Source: CAYJAD01 sp964370015
Lineage (GTDB): Bacteria; Desulfobacterota; Desulfovibrionia; Desulfovibrionales; Desulfovibrionaceae
Direction: 5' to 3'
Assembly: GCA_964370015.1 (NCBI GenBank)
Contig: CAYJHD010000024.1
Span: 1 to 34,200 of the forward strand
DNA: 34,200 nt
Part shown: positions 7,763-16,500 of the stretch, piece by piece
How positions within the stretch are numbered: the first letter of the stretch is position 1
Layout of the letters: the number at the start of each line of letters is the position of its first letter
The notes under the pieces: model-generated
Database searches by the model: none
What the model was told of the DNA's origin: nothing
The model's input: the letters and a program-made list of their open reading frames with translations, nothing else
Made by a program: the position numbers and the translations under genes

Positions 7763-7871
7763 TAGGTACTACATAGGTACTACATAGTATATTAGCAGGG
7801 ATTCACCCCCTCTTCTTCACGCCCCACCTACATATATATGTAGTACCTATTTCACGTTGTAGGTACTACAT
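7763..7871. repeat. TAGGTACTACAT repeat cluster
   Basis: TAGGTACTACAT occurs at 7763-7774, 7774-7785 (tandem, 11-base period) and 7860-7871, and inverted at 7838-7849. The copies are identical. They lie on the chromosomal side of the att site, within a 345-base stretch (7740-8084) that has no gene. They may be recombinase or regulator sites; four short copies do not make a CRISPR array. Confidence 0.6.
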
Positions 7872-8084
7872 GGCACTCTGAGAGCCACAACCCCTATTGG
7901 AAGCTCACACCGCCCCCTACGTCCCCAAAAGGGAGCAACAACAACTACACCATCTCAAGCTCGAATTCGGATTCATTATCTACTGCAGCACTAATGCATG
8001 GGGTGTTGGTGGTGTGTAATCTTCCCGTAAAATAGTACAAGTCAAAATTAGAGATTTCTGGCAAACTACTTCTGGGAGGAAGCT

Positions 8085-8351
8085 ATGAAGAAATCTCGTT
8101 TTACAGAACATCAAATTATTAAGATTTTAAAAGAGGTAGAAGCAGGACGTACCGCCAAAGACGTGTGCCGTGAACATGGCATAAGCAACGCGACTTTTTA
8201 CAATTGGAAAAGTAAATATGGTGGCATGGAAGCCTCTGATATAAAGCGGATTCGTGACTTAGAATATGAAAATTCACGCCTTAAACAAATGTTTGCCAAC
8301 TTAAGTCTTGAAAACATGGCATTAAAGGCTGTTATCGAAAAAAAGCTTTAA
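8085..8351 (+). CDS. IS3-family transposase OrfA
   Basis: The 88-residue OrfA has an N-terminal helix-turn-helix (FTEHQIIKILKEVEAG, DVCREHGISNATFYNWKSKYGG) and a leucine-zipper-like helix (LEYENSRLKQMFANLSLEN). It binds the terminal repeats and regulates transposition. GGGAGGAAGCT before the ATG is a clear ribosome site. Its final codons contain the A_AAA_AAG slippery heptamer used to make the OrfAB fusion. OrfA itself looks intact, but its partner is cut off, so the element cannot move unaided. Confidence 0.88.
   Translation: MKKSRFTEHQIIKILKEVEAGRTAKDVCREHGISNATFYNWKSKYGGMEASDIKRIRDLEYENSRLKQMFANLSLENMALKAVIEKKL
8339..8345 (+). promoter_or_regulatory. Programmed -1 frameshift heptamer A_AAA_AAG
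   Basis: Seven A and a G (8338-8345) end orfA as codons GAA AAA AAG. The heptamer is in the correct phase for -1 slippage, and the -1 frame continues directly into OrfB sequence (ALKPAEKRNVVLFAHEEFG). This is the usual IS3-family arrangement. Confidence 0.75.
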
Positions 8352-8881
8352 AGCCAGCTGAGAAGCGTAACGTTGTTCTTTTTGCCCATGAAGAATTTGG
8401 TCTTTCAATAAGTAAAGGCTGTTTAGCCTTAAAATTAAGCAGGACAACCTTCAACTATGTGGCAAAACCTAGGGATGATATGCCATTAGTGCAGGCGCTT
8501 CTTGATCTGGCTGAGCGATTTCCGCGATATGGCTTTGAAAAGTGCTTTGCTGTGCTGCGCCGTGAAGGACATACATGGAACCACAAGCGTGTATATCGCG
8601 TATACAAGCAACTGGCTCTCCATTTGCGCCGTAAGGGGAAAAAGCGGTTACCTTCACGGGCACCAGTGATACTTGAAAAACAGTTAACAGCCAATAAATG
8701 TTGGTCGTTAGATTTTATGAGCGACGCTCTTTTGAGTCCAACAATCCTCGTTTTTCAAAGCTTGTGCAAACCTTTCTTGCTACCGACAAGGTGCAACAGA
8801 GACAAATATATAAAAGAGGCAATATATACACTTTGTCAAAAACATGCCACTACCCACTGTACACTTTCTATAAAGTGGTAA
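8345..8881 (+). pseudogene. IS3-family transposase OrfB, 3'-truncated
   Basis: Read in the -1 frame after the slip site, the sequence encodes the N-terminal part of an IS3 OrfB. The HTH_21-like region includes LAERFPRYGFEKCFAVLRREGH and WNHKRVYRVYKQL, and NKCWSLDFMSDALL holds the first Asp of the DDE triad. The similarity stops at about 8735 and the frame runs through unrelated bases to a stop at 8881. The second Asp and the Glu are missing, so no active transposase can be made. A GTG at 8459 opens the largest uninterrupted separate reading frame, but native OrfB begins upstream through frameshifting. Confidence 0.75.
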
Positions 8882-8930
8882 TTTATGTTTCTTTACCCCC
8901 TTTCTCTAAAAAAATATATACGAGGAAAAA

Positions 8931-9371
8931 ATGATTGGATTTTTACACCATGCAGATAAAAATGAATGCACGAAATTACTAGAAGAATTTTACGAAACCG
9001 ATGCCGTTTGTCATAAAATTCCCAAAGAATACATCGACAGTACCATTGATTTTGCACTTAGCGATGCCCCGTTTAACAAAATAATCATTTGTAAATTTGA
9101 AGATAACTATGCGGGGTTTTGCCATATATCCTTTACCTATTCGTGCGAAGCCGGCGGCATGGTACTCCTCATTGAGGAAATATATATTAGGGACACATTC
9201 AAAGGCAAAGGGCTGGGCACGGCTATTTTTAAGTTTATACGCAGCGAATTCGATGGCAAAGTAAAACGCTACAGATTGGAAGTTACAGACACCAACGCCT
9301 CTGCAATAAAGCTCTATGAGCGCTTAGGCTTTGAAATTTTACCGTACAAACAAATGATACTAGACATCTAA
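8931..9371 (+). CDS. GNAT-family N-acetyltransferase
   Basis: The 146-residue protein is a single GNAT domain. The beta-4 strand LLIEEIYIRDTF leads into the acetyl-CoA pyrophosphate loop KGKGLG (91-96), followed by the YRLEVTDTNASAIKLYERLGFE region typical of motif B. It should transfer an acetyl group from acetyl-CoA to an amine; the substrate cannot be told from sequence. GAGGAAAAA precedes the ATG. The 190 bases between the truncated IS and this gene hold no other gene, only a short inverted repeat (CACTTT/AAAGTG, 8862-8877). It may be co-transcribed with the next gene 42 bases on. Confidence 0.85.
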   Translation: MIGFLHHADKNECTKLLEEFYETDAVCHKIPKEYIDSTIDFALSDAPFNKIIICKFEDNYAGFCHISFTYSCEAGGMVLLIEEIYIRDTFKGKGLGTAIFKFIRSEFDGKVKRYRLEVTDTNASAIKLYERLGFEILPYKQMILDI

Positions 9372-9413
9372 AACATATCCCCCTTTAACAGCCTATAATA
9401 AAGTAAGAATACA

Positions 9414-10436
9414 ATGATAAAACTACTACTTTCCAGTGTCGTCATGTTGCTTTGCATTTATCCCTTAGCCAAAGCAAGAAAAAATATTATCACCGAAAAT
9501 GAACTTTATGGCATATTTCTCGGGAATTATATTTTCTTTGTGCATTATCTCCTTATTATAACCCTTATTCTTTGTGCCATTCACTACCTTGCTTTTCCCA
9601 TACAAAAAAAAGCACTACTTATAATTATACCTCTCGCATTGGTTTGCATTGGCAGTATTGGCTACTATAACTACAGAAATCCAGCCATAACCAGTACGCA
9701 TATTACGCTTCATAAAAAATCAGACCTCGAAAGCATTAAAATTGCTTTTGTTGCGGATTTACATCTTACAACCACATCCAATAAAAATTTATTTATGGAT
9801 ATGGTAGAAAAAATTAATAATCAAAAACCAGACATCATACTCTTTGGCGGCGATATTTTACAAAATAGCCATACAAAGGTTAAAGATGATTACAGCGATA
9901 TATTTTCAAAGTTGCAGGCCACATATGGTATATATACTGTTTTGGGAAATCATGAATACTATGGCAACGACGTTGAAGAGAATATAAAATACTTGGAAAA
10001 TCTTAATATCAACATATTGCGAGATGAAGTTTTAACAATCGGTGGAATTAACTTCATAGCCAGAGATGATATCAGAAGAGATTATACCACAGGCGAAAGA
10101 AAAAGCTTACAAGAACTCTATGCTGAAAATGCCATTGCACAAGATGCCCCCATCATTGTGGTGGACCATAACCCTCAGAGCATACCCGAAAGCATTGATA
10201 GTAAAGCAGATATTCAACTTTCTGCCCATACCCACGCAGGACAATTTTTTCCGTATAATCTGCTTTTAAAGGCAACGCTTCCCAATGCCTACGGATATAA
10301 AAAAATTGGAAATTTACATACCATAGTCACATCTGGCGTTGGTGTTGGCTTTTGGAAAATTGTTGGCCCTTGGCAAATGCCGTATAGATTTGGAACTCGT
10401 AGCGAAATCACCATGGTAGAAGTGGATTTTCAATGA
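9414..10436 (+). CDS. Membrane-anchored metallophosphoesterase
   Basis: The 340-residue protein begins with hydrophobic segments (about 1-18, 33-60 and 67-85) that anchor it in the inner membrane, followed by a calcineurin-like phosphoesterase domain. The metal ligands are clear: Asp115 and His117 (ADLHLT), Asp147 (GGDIL), Asn179 and His180 (LGNHEYY), His252 (VDHNP), His272 and His274 (SAHTHAGQ). The layout resembles YkuE/YaeI-type phosphodiesterases, some of which act on UDP-diacylglucosamine or phospholipids; the substrate here is not known. The ribosome site is weak. A bidirectional terminator separates it from the convergent DNA-repair operon. Confidence 0.88.
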   Translation: MIKLLLSSVVMLLCIYPLAKARKNIITENELYGIFLGNYIFFVHYLLIITLILCAIHYLAFPIQKKALLIIIPLALVCIGSIGYYNYRNPAITSTHITLHKKSDLESIKIAFVADLHLTTTSNKNLFMDMVEKINNQKPDIILFGGDILQNSHTKVKDDYSDIFSKLQATYGIYTVLGNHEYYGNDVEENIKYLENLNINILRDEVLTIGGINFIARDDIRRDYTTGERKSLQELYAENAIAQDAPIIVVDHNPQSIPESIDSKADIQLSAHTHAGQFFPYNLLLKATLPNAYGYKKIGNLHTIVTSGVGVGFWKIVGPWQMPYRFGTRSEITMVEVDFQ

Positions 10437-10520
10437 CAACTGTGTAATTTATAGTAGCAAGAGCATCCAATAATCTTACCACCCTGAAAGAATTTGAGCT
10501 AGGTGATTATAAAACCTGCT

Positions 10521-10567
10521 AAAAAAACCTCTCGCACCATCATAGGCTGTTGAGAGGTTTTCTTTTT
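10521..10567. terminator. Bidirectional rho-independent terminator
   Basis: AAAACCTCTC (10524-10533) pairs with GAGAGGTTTT (10552-10561) around an 18-base loop, with A-rich and T-rich flanks on either side. It lies between the convergent phosphoesterase gene and the ABM-ogt-ada operon, so it can serve both. Confidence 0.75.
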
Positions 10568-10582
10568 GTTCGCAGGCAAATA

Positions 10583-10885
10583 TTATGCGTCATCTTCCAC
10601 AGCGCGTACTATGGTTATTTTGTAGCTCTCAAAAAGTTCTGTCTTTCCTGTTAACTGGCTTAGTCTGTGCTCAGCTGTGGTTCTCCAGCGCATCATGGCC
10701 TCTTCGTCTTCCCACACATTCATGGACAACACCTTCCCTGTATCCACAAGACTTTGAAAACGCTCCATGCCCAAAAATCCTTCAAAACCTTCCAGCATGG
10801 GTTTAAGTTTTGCGGCATGCTCCAGATATATGGACTTGCCCTCTGCTGTGGGTTTTACCTCGAACAACACTATATACTTACTCAT
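10583..10885 (-). CDS. Antibiotic biosynthesis monooxygenase (ABM)-fold protein
   Basis: The 100-residue protein is one ABM ferredoxin-like domain (VLFEVKPTAEGKSIYLEHAAKL, then MERFQSL, LSMNVWEDEEAMMRW, and AEHR near 72-75). Such small dimeric proteins include quinol and heme-degrading monooxygenases and many of unknown function. Its ATG overlaps the ogt stop (ATGA), so it is translated together with the alkyl-DNA repair enzyme. It is paralogous to the ABM genes at 12023 and 22044. The coupling to ogt suggests a role with toxic or alkylating metabolites, which is an inference. Confidence 0.8.
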   Translation of the reverse strand: MSKYIVLFEVKPTAEGKSIYLEHAAKLKPMLEGFEGFLGMERFQSLVDTGKVLSMNVWEDEEAMMRWRTTAEHRLSQLTGKTELFESYKITIVRAVEDDA

Positions 10886-11346
10886 TTATTTTGAGCCTCC
10901 ATGGTAAGAAGATATTTTTTCATCTCAAGACCGCCCGCATAGCCCACAAGCTTTCCAGACGACCCAATGACTCTGTGACAAGGAACGATGACCGTAATGG
11001 GATTTTTATTGTTGGCAAGCCCAATGGCACGACTGGCTTTGGGATTTCCCACCGCCACAGCTATATCTTTATATGAACGTACTTCACCATAAGGGATTTC
11101 GCACAATGCGCTCCATACTTTTTTTTGAAAGTCTGTTCCTTTGAGTACATAAGGTATGTCGAAGCGTTTTCTTTTTCCATCAAAGTATTCACATAGCTGA
11201 ATAAATGCCGCATCGCTTATGGATGTTTTAACGCCAAAGTCTTCAATACTGGTATCATGTAGCTTTTTAAAAAAAGTTATACAATCACCATCATAAGCAA
11301 TCTTAAAATAACCCATTTTAGTCTCATATACAGCAAAACCTTCCAT
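10882..11346 (-). CDS. ogt: Methylated-DNA-[protein]-cysteine S-methyltransferase
   Basis: The 154-residue suicide enzyme removes O6-alkyl groups from guanine in DNA by moving them to its own cysteine. The C-terminal domain has the defining PCHRV (Cys123), an HTH region (PYGEVRSYKDIA, GNPKASRAIGLANNKNP) and GYAGGLEMKKYLL. The chosen ATG has AGGAG 11 bases upstream; an ATG 42 bases further up (11388) is possible but has no ribosome site. The AdaA-like gene 51 bases upstream supplies the phosphotriester sensor, so the pair does the work of a full-length Ada in two polypeptides. The stop overlaps the start of the ABM gene. Confidence 0.87.
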   Translation of the reverse strand: MEGFAVYETKMGYFKIAYDGDCITFFKKLHDTSIEDFGVKTSISDAAFIQLCEYFDGKRKRFDIPYVLKGTDFQKKVWSALCEIPYGEVRSYKDIAVAVGNPKASRAIGLANNKNPITVIVPCHRVIGSSGKLVGYAGGLEMKKYLLTMEAQNK

Positions 11347-11397
11347 AATTCTACACACTCCTTTGCACACTTTCTTTCCGTAGTTCATGCAACTATT

Positions 11398-11946
11398 TTA
11401 ACTAAGATTTTCCTTACGATATGCCGCTGGAGAAAGCTTTGCTCTTGCTTTAAAAAAAGTATAAAAAGCCGACACGCTACCAAAACCCACGGAAAAAGCT
11501 ATATCAATAATTTCAGCGTCTGAATGCTCAAGCAAAGCTTTAGCTTCAGCAAAACGCAAGTCATTCATATATGCATGGGGAGTTACCCCGTAAGCATCTT
11601 TAAATATTTCCACCACGCGCTTGCGAGATAGACCAAGTGCATTCATTTCCCCTTGCAATTGTGTAGCTTCCAACGGCATGGCATCCATGAGTTTTTTTAT
11701 TTTCTCAGCCATATCCTGCATGGGCTTATATTCCAGCAAATCGCTTCGACATCGTTTACACGGCCTATACCCTGCCGCCCTTGCTTGTTCTGCTGTATAA
11801 AAAAATACAATATTTTCCTTTTTCGGCGCTCTTGATTTACAAGAAGGCCTGCAATAAATCCCTGTGGAACTTACGCCATAAAAAAAGAGCGTATCGTAAT
11901 TTTGGTCATTGTTTATAACAGCTTCATACATTTCTTCCCATGTCAT
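11398..11946 (-). CDS. adaA: AdaA-type methylphosphotriester sensor / AraC regulator
   Basis: The 182-residue protein matches the N-terminal half of Ada. The zinc site cysteines are Cys32, Cys36 (IYCRPSCKSR), Cys63 and Cys66 (RPCKRCRSDL), with the same spacing as E. coli Ada 38/42/69/72, so Cys32 should be the methyl acceptor. An AraC-type HTH follows (about 75-180; LGLSRKRVVEIFKDAYGVTPHAYM, AFSVGFGSVSAFYTFFKA). Methylation by S-methyl phosphotriesters turns Ada into an activator, so this gene probably switches on itself and the ogt downstream. The C-terminal alkylguanine transferase domain is lacking, being supplied by the separate ogt gene. The ATG at 11946 is preferred over a TTG at 11970. 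Confidence 0.87.
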   Translation of the reverse strand: MTWEEMYEAVINNDQNYDTLFFYGVSSTGIYCRPSCKSRAPKKENIVFFYTAEQARAAGYRPCKRCRSDLLEYKPMQDMAEKIKKLMDAMPLEATQLQGEMNALGLSRKRVVEIFKDAYGVTPHAYMNDLRFAEAKALLEHSDAEIIDIAFSVGFGSVSAFYTFFKARAKLSPAAYRKENLS

Positions 11947-12022
11947 AAATATAACACTCTTTTTATACAAAAAAGATCAGAAACCAGCACCTATCACGGC
12001 ATAAATGCTGGTAAACAACACT

Positions 12023-12376
12023 TTATTTTTTGAAGAACTCGTTGGAATCAGCAGGAGCCTCGGCTCTGTCCTTGTGCGTATACTCACGTACAACAGAGGT
12101 CACAGTAATTTTATAGTCTTCAAACAAATTATCATGCCCTTCTTTTTGCGCAGCCCTATGTTCTGTGACATTGCGCCATGCCTTTGCAGCTTCTTCGCTT
12201 TCAAATACGCAAAGAAAACAGTACTTCCCTTCGTTCACAAGACTTTTAAAAGGCTCTGCGGCCACAAAACCAGGAGCTTTTGCCACATGTGCCACCACCT
12301 TTTCCACCTGTTGAAACATGGCTTCAGCACAATCTTTCTTGGGAGTTACTTCAAAAATTGTAATGGATTTTGTCAT
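12023..12376 (-). CDS. ABM-fold monooxygenase-like protein with charged tail
   Basis: This 117-residue ABM-domain protein resembles the one at 10583 (ITIFEVTPKKD, EPFKSLVNEGK, FESEEAAKAWRNVTEHRAAQ, LFEDYKITVTSVV). It has an extra hydrophilic tail of about 20 residues (HKDRAEAPADSNEFFKK). AAGGA lies about ten bases before the ATG. It is the first of four minus-strand genes (this one, adaA, ogt, ABM), with a 76-base gap before adaA. The tail may bind a partner or be unstructured. Substrate unknown. Confidence 0.8.
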   Translation of the reverse strand: MTKSITIFEVTPKKDCAEAMFQQVEKVVAHVAKAPGFVAAEPFKSLVNEGKYCFLCVFESEEAAKAWRNVTEHRAAQKEGHDNLFEDYKITVTSVVREYTHKDRAEAPADSNEFFKK

Positions 12377-12526
12377 AGATTTGTTTCCTTATAATTGAGA
12401 TGACACCTTGTATATTTTTTCCATAAAATTCTCTTCCGAAAATTACACACGTAATTGCACAAAGACATACTCCCCACATGCGGGGAAATATACTTTCAAA
12501 ATTTTCAATAAATGCACTCCACATTT

Positions 12527-12539
12527 ACACTTAAAGTGT
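12527..12539. promoter_or_regulatory. Perfect 13-bp palindrome in the ABM/gntR divergent region
   Basis: ACACTT-A-AAGTGT is a perfect palindrome in the 357-base stretch (12377-12733) between the divergent ABM and GntR genes. Its regulator is unknown. The rest of that stretch holds a short CCCC/GGGG hairpin at 12472-12485, an 11-T run at 12622-12632 with TTGACG before it, and the palindrome listed next. Confidence 0.3.
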
Positions 12540-12652
12540 GAGTAATATCAATGAAAATACTTTCCTTGTTTCAAGTGAAAAAAATCTTCTGCAAAAATCC
12601 CCCTTCCCCCCCTTGACGAGATTTTTTTTTTTGTGCAGGATATCTTCTAAAC

Positions 12653-12670
12653 TGACATGTTAGCATGTCA
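12653..12670. promoter_or_regulatory. Putative GntR operator (7-4-7 palindrome)
   Basis: TGACATG-TTAG-CATGTCA is a perfect inverted repeat 64 bases before the GntR start. It lies downstream of a TTGACG (12613-12618) that could be a -35 element, though I see no good -10. Its position suits autoregulation. A looser CATG-ATTTA-CATG pair lies at 13481-13493 before putA. Confidence 0.5.
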
Positions 12671-12733
12671 TGCGTACACGGTAAGTTTACAATTATTTTA
12701 CACATCCCTCGCTGGGAAACTAGAGGAAGTTAC

Positions 12734-13390
12734 ATGCCTGATTTTTTGAACCACAACGCAGCAGACCCACAAACCCTTTCGCTAAAGAGTCGTGTGGCCC
12801 AAGAAATTCGTCATAAAATCATGACGGGAGAATATGCTCTGGGGCAAAAATTATCAGAAAATAAACTCTCTCAAGAGTTTAATACAAGCAGAGCTCCGGT
12901 GCACGATGCGCTGGTAACTTTGCGTAACGAAGGACTGGTAAAAGTTATTCCTCAGCGCGGTTCCTTTGTGTTCAATCCCAGCAGAGAGGAAATTAACAGC
13001 ATGCATGAGGCAAGCTGTGCCTACGAAGTGGGCGCGCTTTCTTTATGTTTAACCCAAGCAAACGAAAAGCTTATAAAGAATTTATATAAATATTTAGAAC
13101 AGATGAAACAAGCCGGTCACAATCATCAAAAATGGACCCATGCTGACCGCGCTTTCCACGCAAGCATTGTACAAGCCGGAAATAATATTCATCTGACACA
13201 AGCTTACAATATCATAAGCGCGCGCACAGCTGTTCTTGTTTTCCATAGCACACTCAATGAAGAGCGTATCCAAATTTCCTTGGAGCAGCATACTCAAATC
13301 ATTGAAAGCATAGAAAACAATGACTTTAGCGCCGCTTCAACACTTCTTCAAATCAACAATACAGGATTACAAACCTTTGTTGAGTTGTAA
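12734..13390 (+). CDS. GntR-family (FadR/FCD subgroup) transcriptional regulator
   Basis: The 218-residue protein has an N-terminal winged helix (about 17-80; VAQEIRHKIMTGEYALGQKL, LSQEFNTSRAPVHDAL, LVKVIPQRGSFVF) and a C-terminal all-helical FCD ligand domain (about 90-210; RAFHASIVQAG, LEQHTQIIESIENND). FCD regulators usually sense carboxylic acids or amino-acid-derived metabolites. The neighbouring putA gene 137 bases downstream on the same strand suggests a proline or glutamate-related signal (inference). The start at 12734 follows GAGGAAG; an in-frame ATG at 12665 would lie inside the palindrome and has no ribosome site, so it is rejected. Confidence 0.87.
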   Translation: MPDFLNHNAADPQTLSLKSRVAQEIRHKIMTGEYALGQKLSENKLSQEFNTSRAPVHDALVTLRNEGLVKVIPQRGSFVFNPSREEINSMHEASCAYEVGALSLCLTQANEKLIKNLYKYLEQMKQAGHNHQKWTHADRAFHASIVQAGNNIHLTQAYNIISARTAVLVFHSTLNEERIQISLEQHTQIIESIENNDFSAASTLLQINNTGLQTFVEL

Positions 13391-13527
13391 TCGGGCATAG
13401 GAGGTTGATAAAAACAGCGTAATTAGCGCATAATAGAAAGCAGTATATGAGGCCTAATGACCAATTGTGACTTATAGTTACATGATTTACATGAATAACT
13501 TTTGCTTTTAATAAATAAGGAGATTCC

Positions 13528-16500
13528 ATGCAAGATAGTACCAATCAAAAAGCCATCCAACGTGGCAAGGAAATGTTTTCCAGCATTTCCGGAGAAAAAC
13601 CTTCTCTTTTCAATAAAGCCGCCTGGATGGGCAAAGTTATGGATTGGAGTATGCGCAATGACCAGTTCAAAGTGCAGATTTTTCGCTTCGTAGATGCTTT
13701 CCCCTCTTTGACCACTCCCAAGTTACTCACCGATCACATTCGAGAATATTTTGGCGAAGAAAAGGACATGCCCGCTTTCTTATCCACCGGTGCCAAGGTG
13801 GCAGGAATGCTGGGAAGCTTCGGTGGTAACGTGCTCAATAAGGTTATCTCCGGTAACATTCACGAAATGGCCAAGCAATTCATCGTGGGCGAAAACACCC
13901 ATGATGCCGTCAAAAACATCGTAAAATTGCGTAAAGAAGGCTTTGCCGCCGTGGTGGACGTGCTGGGCGAAGCAACCCTTTCTCATAAAGAAGCCGATGA
14001 GTATGTGAACACCTACCTTGAAGTGCTGGACGCCATGGAAAAAGAGCAAAACTCTTGGACCGCCCTTGGACAAAAAACCGCCGACAGCCCAGATTGGGGT
14101 CATGCACCTAAAATCAACGTGGCCATCAAGCCCACAGCCACCTTCTGCCTTGCCAATCCGCAAGATTTTGAAGGCTCTGTGGTGGGCATTTTGGATCAAG
14201 CCCGTAAAATTTGTAAGCGTGCCGTGGAAATGGGCGCTTTTTTCTGCATCGACATGGAGTCTTACAAGCATAAAGACATTACCATCGAAGTGTATCGCCG
14301 CTTAAAGCTTGAATTTAAAGACTATCCTTACATCGGCATCGTATTGCAAGCCTACTTAAAGGACGCCGAAAAGGACACCCAAGAGCTCATCGCCTGGGCC
14401 CGTAAGCATGAAACCCCCATTTCCATTCGCCTTGTGAAGGGTGCATATTGGGATTACGAAGTGGTAAAGGCCAAGCAAATGGGCTGGGAAATCCCCGTAT
14501 GGACCATCAAAGCCGAAAGTGATGCTTGTTTTGAGCGCGTTTCTGAAATTGTGCTCAAAAATAGCGACATTTGCCACTTTGCTTGTGCTTCGCACAACGT
14601 GCGTAGCATTTCCGCCGTCATGGAATTGGCCAAAGAGCACAATGTGGATGAATCCCGTTACGAATTCCAAGTGCTGTACGGCATGGCTGAGCCCGTGCGC
14701 CGCGGCATCTTAAAGATTGCCGGCCGTGTGCGTTTATATTGCCCTTACGGCGACATGGTTCCCGGCATGGGCTATCTCGTGCGTCGTTTATTGGAAAACA
14801 CCGCCAACGAATCTTTCTTGCGTCAAAGCTTTGTGGAAGAAGCCAGCCTTGAAAAACTCTTGGAAGATCCGCATGTAACGGCCGATCGCGAGCGCAATGC
14901 CAAGCAAGCTCAGCGTAAAGCTCCTCCCGCCGTGCAAGGTTTTGGGCCTTTCAAAAACGAGCCCATGGTGGACTTCACACGCGAAGATATGCGCGCCATT
15001 TTCCCCGCGGAAATTGCCAAAATTCGTGCTTCTCATGTGGGCAAAACCTATCCCTTATATATCAACGGTAAGGATGTGGAGCTAGCCGACAAGGTGCCTA
15101 CCTTAAACCCTGCCAAGCCTTCAGAAGTGCTGGGGCATGTCTGCCAAGGCGGTATTGCCGAAGTGGATATGGCTTTAAAAGCCGCCAAAGACGCCTTCCC
15201 TGCATGGCGTGATACGCCTCCCATGGAGCGCGCCGCCTACCTTGTGAAAGCCGCCGCCATTGCCAGACGCCGCCAATATGAGCTCAGCGCATGGCAAGTA
15301 TTGGAAGTGGGTAAGCAATGGGATCAAGCCCAAGCCGACGTGGCAGAAGGCATTGACTTCTTAGAATATTATGCTCGCGAAATGGAGCGTATGGCTAAAC
15401 CTCGCCGTTTGGGCAATGCTCCCGGTGAATTGAACCACTACCTCTATGAGCCCAAGGGCATCACCGCGGTTATTTCGCCATGGAACTTCCCCTTTGCCAT
15501 CAGCATAGGCATGGCTTCCGCCGCCATCGTGGCCGGTAACCCTGTTATCTTTAAGCCTGCTAACATCACCGGTATCATTGGTCACCACTTGGTGGAAATT
15601 TTCCGCGAAGCCGGCTTGCCTGACGGTGTGTTCAACTATGTACCTGGTCGCGGTTCCGTCATGGGTGATTACCTTGTGGAGCATCCAGACGTGAGTTGCA
15701 TAGCCTTCACCGGTTCCATGGAAGTGGGCTTACGCATTGTGGAAAAAGCCGGCAAAACCGGTCCCACTCAAGTCAACGTGAAGAAAGTTATCTCCGAAAT
15801 GGGCGGCAAAAACGCTGTTATCATTGACGATGATGCAGACCTTGATGAAGTGGTGCCACATGTACTATACTCAGCCTTCGCTTTCCAAGGACAAAAGTGC
15901 TCCGCGTGCTCACGCCTCATCGTGACCGATGCCATTTATGATAAAGCCGTGGACCGCCTTGTGGAAGGCGCCAAGGCCATGCTCATCGGGCCTGCTGAAG
16001 ATTGCACTTACGCCATGGGCGCCGTGGCCGATGCCGCTGCCCTTAAGAATGTGCAAGACTACATTGCCATCGCCGAAAGCGAAGGTAAGCTTTTATACAA
16101 GAGCCCCATTCCTGAAGGTGAAGGCTATTTTGCCCCCATCACCATTGTGGATGGCATCAGACCAGAACATCGCATTGCCCAAGAAGAAGTGTTTGGGCCA
16201 GTGCTTGCCATCATGCGTGCCAAAGATTTTGACGAGGCCATTGAACTTGCCAACAGCACACGCTTTGCCCTCACCGGCGGTGTGTTCAGCCGTTCGCCCA
16301 AGAACCTTGACAAAGCGCGTAAAAACTTCCGCGTGGGCAACTTGTATATTAACCGTAATAACACAGGTGCCCTTGTGGAACGCCAACCCTTTGGCGGCGC
16401 AAAGATGTCCGGTGTAGGTACCAAGGCCGGTGGTCCAGACTACCTCTTACATTTTATGGATCCACGTGTAATCACAGAAAACACCATGCGTCGCGGCTTT

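Larger units (their letters stand above)
8013..8738 (+). mobile_element. Truncated IS3-family insertion sequence
   Basis: An intact orfA, a canonical A_AAA_AAG slip site and the first part of orfB are present, but orfB homology ends abruptly around 8735, right after the first catalytic Asp. The left boundary is a guess (TGTGTAAT near 8013). I could not find a matching right inverted repeat, consistent with loss of the right end. It lies just outside the initiator tRNA att site. Confidence 0.65.

Noticed and set aside
7763..7871. A CRISPR array
   Set aside because: The repeat is only 12 bases, one copy is inverted, two overlap, and there are no spacers of constant length or cas genes.
12665..12733. 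Upstream ATG for the GntR regulator
   Set aside because: It lies within the palindrome, lacks a ribosome site and adds 23 residues that are not GntR-like; the ATG at 12734 has GAGGAAG before it.
13780..16424. Several long antisense reading frames inside putA
   Set aside because: They mirror the GC-biased codons of putA, have no ribosome sites and show no recognisable domains.
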